From NCBI GenBank assembly GCA_965235975.1, contig CBDDZZ010000003.1:1-64000 (forward strand): a DNA stretch of 64,000 bases, given 5' to 3'. The position numbers were made by a program, and so were the translations under genes. Under the pieces are notes generated by a model that was given only the letters and a program-made list of their open reading frames with translations, made no database searches and was not told the DNA's origin. Source of the stretch: Fontibacterium oligotrophicum. Lineage in GTDB: Bacteria > Pseudomonadota > Alphaproteobacteria > Pelagibacterales > Pelagibacteraceae. This document shows positions 63,171 to 64,000 of this stretch, in pieces (positions within the stretch are counted from its first letter, which is position 1; each line of letters starts with the position of its first letter).

Positions 63171-64000
63171 TAAAAGATTTTTTGAGGAGTCAGAGGCTTG
63201 GCCCTTTGCTGAAGCTAGAGAAATATTAAAAAAAAGACTGAAAATAATAGAGAAAAAGGGCTACGTTTTGTTTCAGACCGGCTACGGTCCAAGTGGTCTA
63301 CCTCATATTGGAACTTTTGGAGAGGTTTGTAGAACTACTATGGTTATGAACGCTTTTCAAAAAATATCTAATATACCAGTAAAATTATTTACATTCTCAG
63401 ATGATATGGATGGACTTAGAAAAGTTCCAGATAATATTCCAAATAAATCAATCTTAGAAGATAATTTAAATAAGCCACTAACAGCAATTCCTGATCCTTT
63501 TAAAAAATTCAATAGTTTTGGAGAACATAATAACAATATGTTAAAAAATTTTTTGGATGAATTTAATTTTAAATATGAATTTAAAAGTTCTACCGAACTT
63601 TATACCAACGGTAAATTTGATGAAGCCCTTACTTCAGTTTTAAAAAATTATGATAAAATAATGGAAATTGTTTTACCAACCTTGGGTCCGGAGAGAAGAA
63701 AAACTTACAGTCCATTTTTACCTATATGCCCTATGACAGGAAAAGTATTAGAGGTGGCCATATTAGAGAAGAATTTAGATACTAAAACTATTATTTATCA
63801 GAATGGAAATAAAAAAATTGAAACAAAAATTACAGGAGGAACATGTAAATTACAGTGGAAAGTAGACTGGGCCATGCGTTGGGTTGCTCTTGGAGTTGAT
63901 TTTGAAATGTATGGAAAAGACCTCATTCCAAGTGCAGAACTATCTAGTAAAATTTGCAAAGTTTTAGGAGGTATCCCGCCCACAGGTTTTGCTTATGAAT
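63160..64000 (+). CDS. lysS: class I lysyl-tRNA synthetase, N-terminal part (runs off the window)
   Basis: Open frame from ATG 63160 to the end of the window (280 codons seen, no stop). This is the archaeal/alphaproteobacterial class I LysRS (LysK), unrelated to the class II LysS of most bacteria. 'ESEAWPFAEAR' near the N-terminus, the HIGH-type motif 'GPSGLPHIGTFGEV' (about residues 43-56), and the 'WKVDWAMRWVALGVDFEMYGKDL' segment (about 229-251) are all diagnostic. The KMSKS loop would lie beyond the window. It overlaps amgK by 11 bases. Confidence 0.93.
   Translation, partial: MLIDKRFFEESEAWPFAEAREILKKRLKIIEKKGYVLFQTGYGPSGLPHIGTFGEVCRTTMVMNAFQKISNIPVKLFTFSDDMDGLRKVPDNIPNKSILEDNLNKPLTAIPDPFKKFNSFGEHNNNMLKNFLDEFNFKYEFKSSTELYTNGKFDEALTSVLKNYDKIMEIVLPTLGPERRKTYSPFLPICPMTGKVLEVAILEKNLDTKTIIYQNGNKKIETKITGGTCKLQWKVDWAMRWVALGVDFEMYGKDLIPSAELSSKICKVLGGIPPTGFAYE

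Noticed and set aside
1..64000. Mobile elements, prophage, CRISPR arrays, toxin-antitoxin or defence islands
   Set aside because: No transposase, integrase, repeat array or phage gene was seen. All genes are housekeeping or common alphaproteobacterial regulators.

Overview
The window is AT-rich and very gene-dense (I see no gap above about 170 bases). Gene content and order are those of a free-living alphaproteobacterium with a streamlined genome: murJ-trpS-uspA-nfuA-tsaB-miaB-phoH-ybeY-lnt-metK-trmB, nusA-infB-rbfA-truB-rpsO-pnp, ubiE-ubiB-coaBC-dut-moeB, mutM-rpsT-dnaA-dnaN-recF-gyrB, RegB/RegA, ChvI/ChvG, ahcY-tsaE-amgK and a class I lysyl-tRNA synthetase. A SAR11-like (Pelagibacterales or similarly reduced) marine lineage is my best guess from base composition, tight packing and gene order. 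The sequence alone cannot prove it. I see no mobile element, CRISPR array, prophage, tRNA or rRNA gene.

Layout. 0-7 kb: a broken winged-helix regulator, a broken PfkB-family sugar/nucleoside kinase, nth, dapB and the dnaJ-dnaK-grpE chaperone block. 7-12 kb: rph-rdgB-rsmI, a broken BON-domain lipoprotein, and a malic enzyme fused to a phosphotransacetylase domain. 12-24.7 kb: the murJ-to-trmB run, interrupted by a glucosaminidase and a polysaccharide deacetylase between nfuA and tsaB. 24.7-32 kb: a translation/RNA operon from nusA to pnp. 32-40 kb on the minus strand: fabI, fabB, fabA, then SH3 protein, moeB/thiF-like, dut, coaBC, ubiB, ubiE. 40-49 kb: mutM, rpsT, then dnaA-dnaN-recF-gyrB-regB. 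49-53 kb: a four-gene polyamine operon lying between regB and regA. 53-64 kb: regA, bioY with an ABC ATPase, polA, chvI-chvG, ahcY, tsaE, amgK and the start of lysK.

Four patterns deserve attention. (1) Six loci in the first 22.3 kb carry eight apparent single-base frame breaks, while 16 kb of housekeeping genes interleaved with them and the following 42 kb carry none that I can see. Four of the six loci are cell-envelope functions (BON lipoprotein, Lnt, glucosaminidase, deacetylase). (2) All six convergent gene pairs overlap at their stop codons by 4 or 8 bases, four of them through a shared TTAA. (3) An intrinsic terminator sits 16 bases before the nusA start with a candidate promoter just upstream of it, which suggests attenuation, possibly by NusA itself. 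(4) A putrescine/homospermidine-type operon with a deoxyhypusine-synthase-like enzyme separates the redox sensor gene regB from its regulator gene regA.

I found no clearly undescribed multi-gene defence or mobile system. The unusual signals here are regulatory and genome-architectural.
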